Source of the DNA: Acidobacteriaceae bacterium
GTDB taxonomy: Bacteria; Acidobacteriota; Terriglobia; Terriglobales; Acidobacteriaceae
Assembly (NCBI GenBank): GCA_003151155.1
Contig: PLWX01000117.1
Span: forward strand, 39,654 to 80,499
Length of the DNA: 40,846 nucleotides
Direction of reading: 5' to 3'
The translations under genes were made by a program, and so were the position numbers. A model generated the notes under the pieces. It searched no databases. It was not told where the DNA came from and was given only the letters and a program-made list of their open reading frames with translations. The first letter of the stretch is position 1; the number at the start of each line of letters is the position of its first letter. Positions 1 to 7,141 of the stretch are shown here, piece after piece.

Positions 1-723
1 ACGCTGCGACGCGCCATCGCCTATGCCGAAAAGGATCGCGCCGATCACGTTGTCCTGTTTCCCACCATGCTGATGTACACCTGGAGTGAGCGCATGATGA
101 TTGCGTTCTTCCAGGCGATGTTTGTCTTCGGGCATCGCCCGTGGAAGACTGCCGATCCAAAATCGAAAGATCACATGGGGGTTGGCGCCTTCAACCTCGT
201 TCGCCGCAGCACCTACGAGAAGATTGGGACCTACTCCCGCATGCGTCTTTCGGTCGTTGACGACATGAAACTTGGCGAACTGGTGAAGAAGGGTGGCTTC
301 GCGCAGCGCAATATTTTCGGCCGCGATCTTATCCAATTGCACTGGGCCTCCGGTGCCTTTGGCGTGGTCAATGGGCTCACCAAGAATTTCTTCGCCATCC
401 TCCGCTACAATCCATTTCTTGCGCTCGGTGTGATGACTTTTATGGTGCTCTTCAATCTCACTCCCTTTCTGGGGGCGGTTCTAGCACATGGATGGGCACG
501 TGCTGGCTACGCGCTCGCGGTGCTCGCGATCGCAGGTATCTACTACGGAATGGCGGATCGCTCGAACATTCCGCCCTATTACGTGTTGCTGCATCCAATC
601 AGCAGCACGTTGTTTGCTTATGCTGTGGCGCGTTCAACGATCGTCACCATGGCGCAGGGAGGAATTACGTGGCGTGGAACAAAATATCCTTTAAGCGAGC
701 TGCGAAAGGGAGTGGACGTCTAA
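1..723 (+). CDS. Glycosyltransferase family 2, membrane-anchored (3' part only)
   Basis: The frame is open from base 1, so the N-terminal GT-A nucleotide-binding half lies outside the window. What remains is the end of the catalytic domain, with a VVDDMKLGE stretch that resembles the acceptor-side aspartate motif (ED/DD) of processive-type GT2 enzymes. It is followed by about three hydrophobic segments (roughly residues 138-160, 165-185 and 195-215 of the visible part) and a C-terminal ITWRGTKY motif. That WRGxxY ending is typical of membrane GT2 enzymes related to hopanoid and carotenoid glycosyltransferases (HpnI/CrtQ-like). The protein probably transfers a sugar to a lipid acceptor at the inner membrane. 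The substrate cannot be read from this fragment. The DinB-like gene downstream overlaps its 3' end if it uses the GTG start. Confidence 0.8.
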   Translation, partial: TLRRAIAYAEKDRADHVVLFPTMLMYTWSERMMIAFFQAMFVFGHRPWKTADPKSKDHMGVGAFNLVRRSTYEKIGTYSRMRLSVVDDMKLGELVKKGGFAQRNIFGRDLIQLHWASGAFGVVNGLTKNFFAILRYNPFLALGVMTFMVLFNLTPFLGAVLAHGWARAGYALAVLAIAGIYYGMADRSNIPPYYVLLHPISSTLFAYAVARSTIVTMAQGGITWRGTKYPLSELRKGVDV

Positions 724-1199
724 AGCTCAAACCAGAATGGAGCGATCGGTTCACTCAGCAGGAAAAGACCTTTGAAGGGATGATGCGAAGTTTCTCAGAA
801 GATGCGTTACGCGGTCATCCGCAGTCGGGGAAGTGGGGTGCGTTCGAACACATCGCGCACCTTTCGCACTACCAGGAGATCACCCTGAGCCGTCTCGCCG
901 ATCTCATCGCGGGTGCTCCCACCACGGACGTTACCCCCTATCGTTCGGAAGAAGATCCCGAGTTCCTCGCGTGGTGTCAACTCGCAACGCCCGCGCTGCT
1001 GGATCGCTATCATGAAGCACGTCGTGCCCTCATCAACGAGTTGAGCGATATCGATCCCGACAAGGTGATTCACGTCCTCGTGCATCCGACGTATGGGAAG
1101 TTAGACGTACAGGCGCTCACGGAATTCTTTCTCCATCACGAGGCGCACCATCTCTACCAGGCCTACCGGTTGGCCCTGATGTCAGCCAAGCCAGCTTAA
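669..1199 (+). CDS. DinB-like four-helix-bundle protein
   Basis: The product has the DinB/YfiT four-helix-bundle pattern: a first helix with a conserved tryptophan, an AFEHIAHLSHYQE segment, and a C-terminal EFFLHHEAHHLYQ helix. These supply the histidines that normally form the single metal site of the superfamily. Members act as metal-dependent thiol transferases or have unknown damage-inducible roles, so the reaction is not predictable. The frame is open far upstream inside the glycosyltransferase gene. I place the start at GTG 669 because the ATG at 780 would delete most of helix 1; this start is uncertain. With GTG 669 the protein is 176 aa, close to the usual 150-175. The 3' end overlaps the convergent gene by 4 bp. 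Confidence 0.75.
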   Translation: MAWNKISFKRAAKGSGRLKLKPEWSDRFTQQEKTFEGMMRSFSEDALRGHPQSGKWGAFEHIAHLSHYQEITLSRLADLIAGAPTTDVTPYRSEEDPEFLAWCQLATPALLDRYHEARRALINELSDIDPDKVIHVLVHPTYGKLDVQALTEFFLHHEAHHLYQAYRLALMSAKPA

Positions 1200-1633
1200 A
1201 CAAACACGATCGGTTTCTTTTGTTCCCGTGCTGCCAGCACCAATGAAAACATGTCGGTTAAAAATTTTACGAGTAACTTTGAAGCTCGGTGACTGGTGTG
1301 TTCCTGCAACGCGTGCAGTTCTTCTTCGAGGGGGTCAAGCTCCCCCAGTTCGATCTGATCGCCGCTGTGTGAAGTATCGTAGAGTACGCGATCGCTGAGC
1401 ACCGACTCGGCGGCGCCCAGCAAAGGTCCAATCTCGTTGGTGATCTCCACCAAATCGAAGGAATTCCCCAGTTTCACGCGAATCGCCTGCCGCATCTCAC
1501 GCGGGAACTGCTTCTTTTTTTCGGGATCGCGAAAGTAAATAGCGCCAGTGCGGCTGTCGACCTCCGCACCCTCTTTCTCCATATCGAAGGGTAGATTCTC
1601 CTTCGCCAGGTACACGACGGCGATCAGGCCCAT
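1196..1633 (-). CDS. Conserved-looking hypothetical protein, 145 aa
   Basis: I do not recognise this protein. It is soluble, with no signal peptide or membrane segment. It begins with a short beta-like stretch (LIAVVYLAKENLPF) and an acidic/basic region that mentions an aspartate-proline-rich loop (FRDPEKKKQ), then an amphipathic C-terminal half that is predicted helical. The mix of residues and even codon use look coding, and no better frame exists here. The ATG start at 1631-1633 is the first in frame. It lies just downstream of the OB-fold gene on the same strand (25 bp gap), so it may be the last gene of the operon that starts with the TGA-containing peroxidase. It is convergent with the DinB gene and shares 4 bp with it. 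Confidence 0.6.
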   Translation of the reverse strand: MGLIAVVYLAKENLPFDMEKEGAEVDSRTGAIYFRDPEKKKQFPREMRQAIRVKLGNSFDLVEITNEIGPLLGAAESVLSDRVLYDTSHSGDQIELGELDPLEEELHALQEHTSHRASKLLVKFLTDMFSLVLAAREQKKPIVFV

Positions 1634-1658
1634 GCTGCACCTCGAGGTTCAGCACAGT

Positions 1659-2168
1659 CTATTCCGGAGTTGCGGGGTCGCGAAAAGGATCGTCCTCCTC
1701 GGCCTGCACCAGTTTCCTTTTGGAACGCTTGGGCTTCCTCGCAAAAGCGCTACCAGCACTGAATTTGCCGTGGACACTCACGTCGTAGTTCTTGGGTAAC
1801 GGCGGAATGTGCGATGCGCCCTCGCCGTGGAGCTGGCTGCTCTCGACGAGCAGGATTTCCGGATGGCCGTTATACAGCTTCACCAAGCCGTCAATTTCGA
1901 TTTCGTGATCCTGTAACGAGCGGACATCGCCGATTTCCTCGAGATGAGCGGGCAGCACTACGACGGTGAACGGACAATTCAGAAAGTTTTCACAGAAGTT
2001 CAGATAGAGTGTCCCACTTGCGCTGGCGGAAACTTTCAGCACCCGGCCCCGGATGCAGACGATCTCGCCTACGTGTTGGGGAGCTTTATCGAAGGGAAAG
2101 CACTCGGCACGCAGGATCGCGGCGGTCGATAGGGCGAAAGCTGCGATCCAAGCCGTGCCGCGCATCAT
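1659..2168 (-). CDS. Exported OB-fold-like protein, 169 aa
   Basis: The N-terminus is a Sec signal peptide (MMRG, then hydrophobic AWIAAFALSTAAIL, cleavage near RAEC). The mature part has the strand pattern of a small OB-fold: GEIVCIRGRVLKV, a TLYLNF strand, a TVVVLP strand, then HEIEIDGLVKLYNG and HPEILL. This is the arrangement seen in periplasmic BOF/YgiW-like and YdeI-like proteins and in nucleic-acid OB domains. The C-terminal 45 residues are charged and low in complexity (KPKRSKRK, then EEDD). Its ATG overlaps the TGA stop of the peroxidase gene upstream in an ATGA, so translation is likely coupled. Function is unknown. A periplasmic ligand-binding or metal-handling role is possible but unproven. 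Confidence 0.6.
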   Translation of the reverse strand: MMRGTAWIAAFALSTAAILRAECFPFDKAPQHVGEIVCIRGRVLKVSASASGTLYLNFCENFLNCPFTVVVLPAHLEEIGDVRSLQDHEIEIDGLVKLYNGHPEILLVESSQLHGEGASHIPPLPKNYDVSVHGKFSAGSAFARKPKRSKRKLVQAEEDDPFRDPATPE

Positions 2169-2689
2169 TTGGTCGGTTCCATTTTCAGAACGTCGTTGAA
2201 GCGATTGAAATAGTTGAAGAGCCCGATGGCCGCTGCCAACTCGATGATCTGCCCTTCGTCGTAGTATTTGCGCAACTCTGCCCAGAACGCGTCATCCACG
2301 TCGTGCGGCTTCAGCGTCTCGCGCTCTGCCAGTTCCAGTGCTGCTTTTTCCGCAGCGGTGAAGTCCTCGCGATTGCGGAAATTCGCCAGGTCCGTGATTT
2401 GCTCTTTCGACCATCCGTGCCGTTCTGCCAGAACGGTGTGAGAAGCCAGTCAATACTGGCAGGAGTTGATCTGCGAAGTACGGACGATGACCAGTTCCTT
2501 AAGTTTTTGCCCCACCGTGCCGGTTTCCATTACGGCGCGGAAGTGGGCGATCATGGTGCGCAGAATCTCGGGCCGGTGGGCCACGGTGCGAAACATGTTC
2601 GGCACGTTGCCGCGCACCTTCATGAAGTGGTCATAAATATCGGCGGTCGGCTGATCGACCTCGGTTTTCTCAAGACGTCGAATTCTCAT
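2165..2689 (-). CDS. AhpD-like peroxidase with in-frame TGA, probable selenoprotein (CxxU)
   Basis: This is a carboxymuconolactone decarboxylase/AhpD-fold alkylhydroperoxidase-like protein of 174 aa. I chose the ATG at 2687-2689 because AGAGGA lies just upstream; an ATG at 2725 would add 12 residues. Residues 1-79 end in NSCQY, then a TGA at 2450-2452 is codon 80, then LASHTVLAERHG and 87 more open codons to the TGA at 2165. Numbered from this start, E65, C77, codon 80 and H84 match the spacing of the M. tuberculosis AhpD set Glu118, Cys130, Cys133, His137. The TGA therefore sits at the peroxidatic cysteine. A hairpin follows it at 2420-2436. I infer selenocysteine insertion. The alternatives are a TGC/TGT-to-TGA mutation (pseudogene) or a sequencing error. 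The 3' end is coupled (ATGA) to the exported OB-fold gene. Confidence 0.8.
2420..2436 (-). promoter_or_regulatory. Candidate bacterial SECIS hairpin
   Basis: On the minus strand CCGTTCT and AGAACGG form a perfect 7-bp stem around a GGC loop. The loop begins 20 nt after the in-frame TGA. Bacterial SECIS elements lie inside the coding sequence directly after the UGA, with a G in the first two loop bases and the apical loop about 16-37 nt away. This hairpin meets all three conditions. The loop is short (3 nt; opening the top pair gives 5) and I see no bulged U like that of E. coli fdhF. Confidence 0.65.
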
Positions 2690-2866
2690 CAGTTCCTCTT
2701 TACGCGAATTCCAACCACGAAACAATCCTACGCGGGTGGATGCTTTCCCGAAAACGGAGGAGGGTTTGTTTGAGTTGGTATGCGAGTGAGAGTTCAGATG
2801 TGCGGGAAAGCAACTGGGCTGCCGCTTATCAGCGTGCAGCCCCGGAGGACGAATCTGCAGAAGGAT

Positions 2867-3676
2867 TTACCAGGAGTAAACGTTCCAGTTGTCTACATCC
2901 ACGGTGTAGCCAGTGGTGGTATTCGCGTTGTCGAGCTGGAAGTGCACGCCCATGGTCTGCGAGGTGGTCGATTCATGGATCGGCGCAAGCGTCGCTGCCA
3001 TCGGCTGCAACACACTATTAAAGCTCACTCCGTCAAAACTCGTGCGGCCGCTGGTGATGGAGAACTGCAGCGTCACGCGCTGCCAGGTGTTGGCCTGCGC
3101 TTTCACGCAGCTCGCTCCGAGGCTCACCCAGCCATGACCCGGACTGTAGCCACGAAACTCTCCGGTCTTGTAATTGCACTGCGTCGATCCTTTGTACCAA
3201 TACGAACCATTCCGCTTCAGCAATGCAATTTCAAGCGCCTGCACGTTTTCCGGATGGTCAATCTTGATGTACATGTCCATCACAAAGTGGGTAGCCGAGG
3301 AATTTTGCGCCAGGGTGTCGTGCCACATCACATCCCCGAAGGCGGTGCCACTCTCGTAGAGGGTTGCGCCCGTGCCATCGTTGTTTTGGCTCGCGGAAGC
3401 CACATGTTGCGTCATTTTGTAGGTCTTTGGGACGGCACCGTTGGCGCAGCTCGCTATGCATATCTGCCATCCTGACAGCGTCTGCACATTTTTGGTTACC
3501 ACGGCCGTGCTGGGAACGGTGATTCCGGGCGGCAGGGAAGTTGTCGTCGCGGTCGTAGCGGTGCGAAGAATGCCCGGTACGTTCATTTGTTCGATTGAGG
3601 CTTTGGCCGACTGTGCAAACCCGTTAGATCCGAATGCCAAAAACAGGGTAGCGACACTTAAAAATCGATTCTTCAA
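2867..3676 (-). CDS. Secreted protein, probable jelly-roll (concanavalin/laminin-G-like) fold
   Basis: A 269-aa exported protein. The start is a TTG at 3674-3676: an in-frame TAA lies two codons upstream, and a later ATG would remove the signal peptide. Residues 1-21 are a signal peptide (MKNRF, hydrophobic core, cleavage near GFA-Q). After a Ser/Thr/Ala-rich region the protein is mostly alternating beta strands with many aromatic residues (for example ATHFVMDMYIKI, SYWYKG and the terminal NWNVYSW). A cysteine pair (CIASC) near residue 75 could form a disulfide. The composition suggests a jelly-roll sheet of the type that binds carbohydrate or coats the cell surface. I know no named family for it. 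It stands alone, with 141 bp to the peroxidase gene and a 470-bp non-coding region upstream. Confidence 0.65.
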   Translation of the reverse strand: MKNRFLSVATLFLAFGSNGFAQSAKASIEQMNVPGILRTATTATTTSLPPGITVPSTAVVTKNVQTLSGWQICIASCANGAVPKTYKMTQHVASASQNNDGTGATLYESGTAFGDVMWHDTLAQNSSATHFVMDMYIKIDHPENVQALEIALLKRNGSYWYKGSTQCNYKTGEFRGYSPGHGWVSLGASCVKAQANTWQRVTLQFSITSGRTSFDGVSFNSVLQPMAATLAPIHESTTSQTMGVHFQLDNANTTTGYTVDVDNWNVYSW

Positions 3677-4146
3677 TCTTTAATACTCGACTCTCTACAA
3701 AGATGGAGTACGCCTGAATTGCACTGTACGGAGGCATCTACTCTGCCTCAACAGAAAAGCCCTTAGCGCTCTAACTTTAGGGAAACTAAAGTGTTACGTC
3801 GTTATTAAGGTGCGACGTAGTACCTCAGCAAGGTGCGTCCAAGCGGCAAGCCTCCCCCTCTCCCACACCTTCTAGCGTTTTCTTAAAGTTACGCGGAATA
3901 ACGTCGCAAAATATTGAAAACGTTGACTTTATATGTAAAATATTAAAAACAAATGAGTTACAGCTGCGCGTTCTGAAAGAGACGCCAAATGGCTCCGCGA
4001 AAGAACGACCGTAGAAGGGCCGGGTCGTGAATGTCTGTGATTTATCTTGCGACAACAGTGGGAAAGCAGTGCTTCCTTCCGGTCACTTGCAGTCGGTTGG
4101 ACTGAAAAGTCTGTTCCCTCGAATCCAGGCAGGAGGGGCAAAACCG
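3677..4146. other. Intergenic region, AT-rich, no gene seen
   Basis: No convincing coding frame on either strand; the short frames lack coding character and ribosome sites. It holds the upstream region of the minus-strand secreted protein, including a small hairpin (GAGGCA...TGCCTC, 3731-3749). An AT-rich stretch at 3907-3950 has two AATATTTT-like modules, and 20 bases of it (3907-3926) recur in opposite orientation at 33866-33885. Confidence 0.5.
3907..3926 (-). repeat. 20-bp AT-rich intergenic repeat, copy 1
   Basis: Read on the minus strand, this is identical over 20 bases to 33866-33885 on the plus strand. A second related AATATTTT module lies 8-24 bases away at both sites. Both copies are intergenic, in an otherwise GC-rich genome. 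Confidence 0.6.
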
Positions 4147-4887
4147 CTAGCGCAGCAGGGAGACCAGAAAGTCGGCGATATCGAGAACTGCGGAGCCGGG
4201 AGAGCCGTTGTGGCCCCCGCGCCAGTCCGCACCGACAGCACTTTGAAGACCAGAAGGAATCGCCGCATTCGGTGCGTTCAGGATTCGCTCACGTTGCGCT
4301 TTGAGGTCCGCATTTTCTCGTTCGCGAGCCTTTTCCAGTCCGCCCGCACGAATAAACTCCACGATCCGTCGCAGTTCGTCTTTATCGAACCAGGTGCCAT
4401 GCTGTTTGCAGACATCAATCACCACTGCCGAACAGCGGGCAAAGTTGATGCGGTTCATCAGGGCTTTACAAACGGGGCAGGGAACGTAGCGAAAGTTGGT
4501 TTCGAGATGCGCAGGAGATGGCGCATCGACGGGCATACCGATAACCGCCGCTTGCTGTTCTTTTTCGGCGCAAATCTGCTGGAGGGTGGCAGCATCCACC
4601 CACATCCCTTCACACGAGGGACATTCCCACAAAGAACTTTTGCCCACCTGGACAGATTTCATGTCCGACTGGCATTTCGGGCAGAGGAGCGTTCCACTCG
4701 CCGGCATTTCGGTGCGCTGCGCGACCGCGCCGCAGTGCGAACAGAACTTCTCGCCAACGAACATCATCCCGAAACACGATGAGCAGGCCACGGTTGCAAG
4801 TCGGGCGCCGCAGAAGGCGCACTTCGTAGAGTCGACCGAAGCGGCAGCGCCACAAGAAGGGCAGCGAAGTGTTTCTGCAGTTGGCAT
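4147..4887 (-). CDS. Zinc-ribbon protein (zf-TFIIB-like), 246 aa
   Basis: A cysteine-rich soluble protein with at least four zinc-ribbon knuckles. Visible pairs are CPSC and CAFC near the N-terminus, CSSC and CSHC next, then CPKC with CPSC, and CPVC with a later C/H pair (VCKQHGTWFD). The last two units have the zf-TFIIB shape, with a GMWVD or GTWFD tail after the second knuckle. A charged helix (EKARERENADLKAQRER) follows and the C-terminus is Gly/Ala-rich. I start at the ATG at 4885-4887, where the first ribbon begins; the frame is open 29 codons further up but that extension is not protein-like. Such proteins bind nucleic acid or partner proteins, and the exact role is unknown. There is no close same-strand neighbour. 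Confidence 0.75.
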   Translation of the reverse strand: MPTAETLRCPSCGAAASVDSTKCAFCGARLATVACSSCFGMMFVGEKFCSHCGAVAQRTEMPASGTLLCPKCQSDMKSVQVGKSSLWECPSCEGMWVDAATLQQICAEKEQQAAVIGMPVDAPSPAHLETNFRYVPCPVCKALMNRINFARCSAVVIDVCKQHGTWFDKDELRRIVEFIRAGGLEKARERENADLKAQRERILNAPNAAIPSGLQSAVGADWRGGHNGSPGSAVLDIADFLVSLLR

Positions 4888-5106
4888 GATGTCGGGGACA
4901 TCATAGCGAGGGATGTTGGGTGTGAATAGATTACGTTTGGTTCGGGGAGTTACCCAGGAACCGGAGGACACCACGAAATACGTGCAAGCAACGTTGACAA
5001 TTTGTGGGCTGGAAAACTTCCTGGCTGGCCAATGTGAGGTGTAGGCTATGTACCTTGCGCGCGGCTCCCGCCTTGGAGCAGCGCCGGGCAGAGAAAGAAG
5101 CGTGGT

Positions 5107-6033
5107 ATGAAGCGTCGAGAATTCCTTCGATCGACGGCCGCATTCGGCGTCGTGGCCGCCCTTCCCAACCTATCCTTCGCCCAGACACCTTCCTCACCAG
5201 AACCAAATCAGAACCCACCGGCGAACCTTTCGAATCCGCTGCATCCGCCGGCCCACGGCGAGATTCTGGTGGCCTTCGTGGTCTCGGATGGGACCGTAAT
5301 GATCGATCTCGCGGGCCCGTGGGAGGTGTTCAGCAATGTGATGATTCAATCGCGCGGATCGAGCATGGGCGACCAGATGCCGTTTCATTTGTATACCGTT
5401 GCGGAGACAATGCAGCCGGTTCGGGTCGGCGGAGTAAAGGTTCAACCCGATTACACGTTTTCAAATGCGCCCATGCCGAAGGTCCTGGTGATACCGGCGC
5501 AGGGCGGAAGCAGCAAGGCGATGCTGGATTGGATTCGCGCCGCAACCAAGACCACGGATGTGACGATGTCGGTTTGCACCGGCGCAACGATCCTGGCAAA
5601 GACGGGTCTGTTGTCGGGTAAGCCGGCCACCACGCACCATGACGACTACCGTGGCTTTGCCATGCAATTTCCGGACGTGCAGCTGAAACGCGGACTGCGC
5701 TACGTGGAAGAGGGCAACCTGGCTTCCTCCGGCGGTCTTTCGTCGGGGATTGATCTTGCGCTGCATGTCGTCGATCGCTACTTCGGGCGCGAGGTCGCCC
5801 TCGCTACCGCGGATCAGTTGGAATACCAGGGACAGGGCTGGTTGAATCCGAATTCGAACGCGGCCTATCTGCAGGCCAAGGTCTCGACCGATGAACACCC
5901 GCTGTGCCAGGTATGTTCGATGGACGTGGATCGGGCCAATGCTCCGAAGTCGGTGTACAAGGGGAAGACATACTACTTCTGTTCTCCGGATCACAAAGCG
6001 ACGTTCGATGCGGCGCCGGAAAAATGGGTATAA
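5107..6033 (+). CDS. Tat-exported DJ-1/PfpI-family protein with C-terminal YHS domain
   Basis: The N-terminus MKRREFLRS followed by a hydrophobic stretch ending LSFAQ is a twin-arginine signal, so the protein is folded before export. Residues about 50-255 are a DJ-1/PfpI (class I glutamine amidotransferase-like) domain of the type fused to AraC regulators or acting as isocyanide hydratase. The nucleophile elbow is SVCTGA with Cys157, followed by LLSGKPATTHH. Residues about 263-308 form a YHS metal-binding domain with paired cysteines (CQVC, later YYFCSPDH). The fusion suggests a periplasmic thiol or metal-dependent function. The substrate is unknown. The start is supported by an AGAAAGAAG stretch upstream. 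The gene is divergent from the zinc-ribbon gene and convergent with the VOC gene (adjacent, no gap). Confidence 0.85.
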   Translation: MKRREFLRSTAAFGVVAALPNLSFAQTPSSPEPNQNPPANLSNPLHPPAHGEILVAFVVSDGTVMIDLAGPWEVFSNVMIQSRGSSMGDQMPFHLYTVAETMQPVRVGGVKVQPDYTFSNAPMPKVLVIPAQGGSSKAMLDWIRAATKTTDVTMSVCTGATILAKTGLLSGKPATTHHDDYRGFAMQFPDVQLKRGLRYVEEGNLASSGGLSSGIDLALHVVDRYFGREVALATADQLEYQGQGWLNPNSNAAYLQAKVSTDEHPLCQVCSMDVDRANAPKSVYKGKTYYFCSPDHKATFDAAPEKWV

Positions 6034-6465
6034 TCAGCCGCGCTTGACTTCGGCGCCCCAAGTTGTCGGATCGACATCCTTCACATGCCGCGCAAACAGC
6101 CAGTGGTGGCCTTCGAGATCTTCGACCCCGATCTGTTCTTCGCCATAGGGCGTGACGTTCAGTTCTTCGACGATCTTCGCCCCACCCGAGCGTGCTTGAC
6201 GCAACTGCGCCTCCACGTCTTCGACGAACACGGTCGGCGACTGCATGCCGAAGCCGAGCGAAGCAGGACTTTTCTGCGGCCCGCGCGCGGTGCGCACCAT
6301 GATGTGGGCATTGCCGAGATGCAACTGCGCCCCTTGCACCGGATCTCCGTAACGATAGTGCTCAGTGAAACCGAACACGCGAACGAGCCAGTCGATGGCG
6401 GCCGAAAGATTTTCGTAAACGATGTGCGGCAAGATTATGCCGGCAGGCACCGAGCGGTTCTGCAT
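6034..6465 (-). CDS. VOC (glyoxalase/bleomycin-resistance fold) protein
   Basis: A 143-aa single VOC module of two beta-alpha-beta-beta-beta units. The first runs from HIVYENLSAAIDWLVRVFGF to the HIMVRT strand, and the second from TVFVEDVEAQLRQA to VEDLEGHHWLFA. The pattern is that of the small PhnB/glyoxalase-like proteins which use one His/Glu set to hold a metal. Ligand and reaction cannot be predicted, because this fold covers dioxygenases, lyases and drug-binding proteins. The gene lies 12 bp after the small zinc-ribbon gene on the same strand and is probably transcribed with it. It ends directly against the DJ-1/YHS gene on the other strand. Confidence 0.85.
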   Translation of the reverse strand: MQNRSVPAGIILPHIVYENLSAAIDWLVRVFGFTEHYRYGDPVQGAQLHLGNAHIMVRTARGPQKSPASLGFGMQSPTVFVEDVEAQLRQARSGGAKIVEELNVTPYGEEQIGVEDLEGHHWLFARHVKDVDPTTWGAEVKRG

Positions 6466-6477
6466 GATGGCCGAGGA

Positions 6478-6714
6478 TTATAGCCCCGGTCCGCCTCGCG
6501 CGTAGGATTCCAGATAGCCGCACTTCGGACAACGAAGTGTGCTGACCGGATAAAGTTCCTTGCCCTTGGTTTTCAGCGTTCCCCACCACGCGCTGTTCTC
6601 GGCGGCACCGGCCGCCCACTTCTCCTGCACATTGCCGCCGTAGGTTGCGTCCGCGATGAAGCCTGGTTCCATTGGGGTTTTGCAGCGAAGGCAGGGAAGC
6701 GATTCTGGCATCAT
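6478..6714 (-). CDS. Small zinc-ribbon protein, 78 aa
   Basis: Two CxxC knuckles (CLRC at residues 8-11 and CPKC near 62-65) separated by about 50 residues make a single zinc ribbon. The intervening GGNVQEKWAAG and WWGTLKTKG segments and the PVSTLRCPKCGYLESYA ending resemble the small bacterial family annotated as DUF6487. The function of that family is not known. The start is the first of two consecutive ATG codons, with an AGGAG ribosome site about 6 bases upstream. The upstream side carries the terminator of the STAS/anti-sigma operon, so this gene needs its own promoter or relies on readthrough. The VOC gene follows 12 bp later. Confidence 0.75.
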   Translation of the reverse strand: MMPESLPCLRCKTPMEPGFIADATYGGNVQEKWAAGAAENSAWWGTLKTKGKELYPVSTLRCPKCGYLESYARGGPGL

Positions 6715-6728
6715 AAGTTCTCCTCACG

Positions 6729-6758
6729 CAACAAAGCCCCACGGCAAAGCCGCGAGGC
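6729..6758 (-). terminator. Rho-independent terminator after the RsbW/STAS operon
   Basis: On the minus strand a 10-bp stem (6749-6758 with 6736-6745, including G-U pairs) closes a UUU loop and is followed by UUUGUUG. It lies 38 bp after the STAS gene stop and just before the ribosome site of the small zinc-ribbon gene. Confidence 0.75.
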
Positions 6759-6796
6759 TCGGGTCGCTCGCACAAGTGCGAAATCGATACGGTAGT

Positions 6797-7141
6797 CTAC
6801 TTGAAGGCGGCGATCGCCGAGGCTTCATCGTCTTTAATATCAAAGACGGTGTAGAGCTTGGTGATTTGCAGCAGGTCATGCACTTTCTTGGTCAGGTTGA
6901 GCAGTTTCAGTTCGCCGCCCTGGTTGCGGACGGATGTGAACCCGCTGACCAGTTCGCCGATACCGGAGCTGTCAATGTAAGTGACGTCGCCAAGGTTGAG
7001 CAGGATCTTCTTATGGCCCTGCCCGACCACGTCGCGAATGGTGTCGCGCAATACAACGCTGCCTTCGCCGAGGGTGATACGCCCACTCAGGTCAACGATC
7101 GTGATGCCGTCTACCTGGCGTGTGCTTGCTTTCATCGTCAC
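6797..7141 (-). CDS. Anti-sigma factor antagonist, STAS domain (SpoIIAA/RsbV type)
   Basis: A 114-aa single STAS domain. The phosphorylation loop is IDSSGIGEL with candidate serines 58/59, preceded by the KKILLNLGDV strand. In the partner-switching model the kinase phosphorylates this serine. The unphosphorylated form binds the kinase and frees the sigma factor. The start is the GTG at 7139-7141, because AAGGAGG lies 7 bases upstream inside the end of the kinase gene; the ATG two codons later is spaced worse. The GTG overlaps the kinase stop as GTGA, so the two genes are translationally coupled and likely made in a set ratio. A terminator follows at 6729-6758. Confidence 0.92.
   Translation of the reverse strand: MTMKASTRQVDGITIVDLSGRITLGEGSVVLRDTIRDVVGQGHKKILLNLGDVTYIDSSGIGELVSGFTSVRNQGGELKLLNLTKKVHDLLQITKLYTVFDIKDDEASAIAAFK

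Noticed and set aside
2450..2452. TGA as the natural end of a short peroxidase gene
   Set aside because: A stop here would cut the CxxC-H active site in half, and the frame continues for 94 codons in family register to a coupled junction.
3825..4055. 76-aa minus-strand frame in the 3.7-4.1 kb gap
   Set aside because: No ribosome site and no protein-like composition; it covers the AT-rich repeat.
4994..4999. TTGACA as a -35 box for the DJ-1/YHS gene
   Set aside because: No -10 box lies at 16-18 bp; the match is probably chance.
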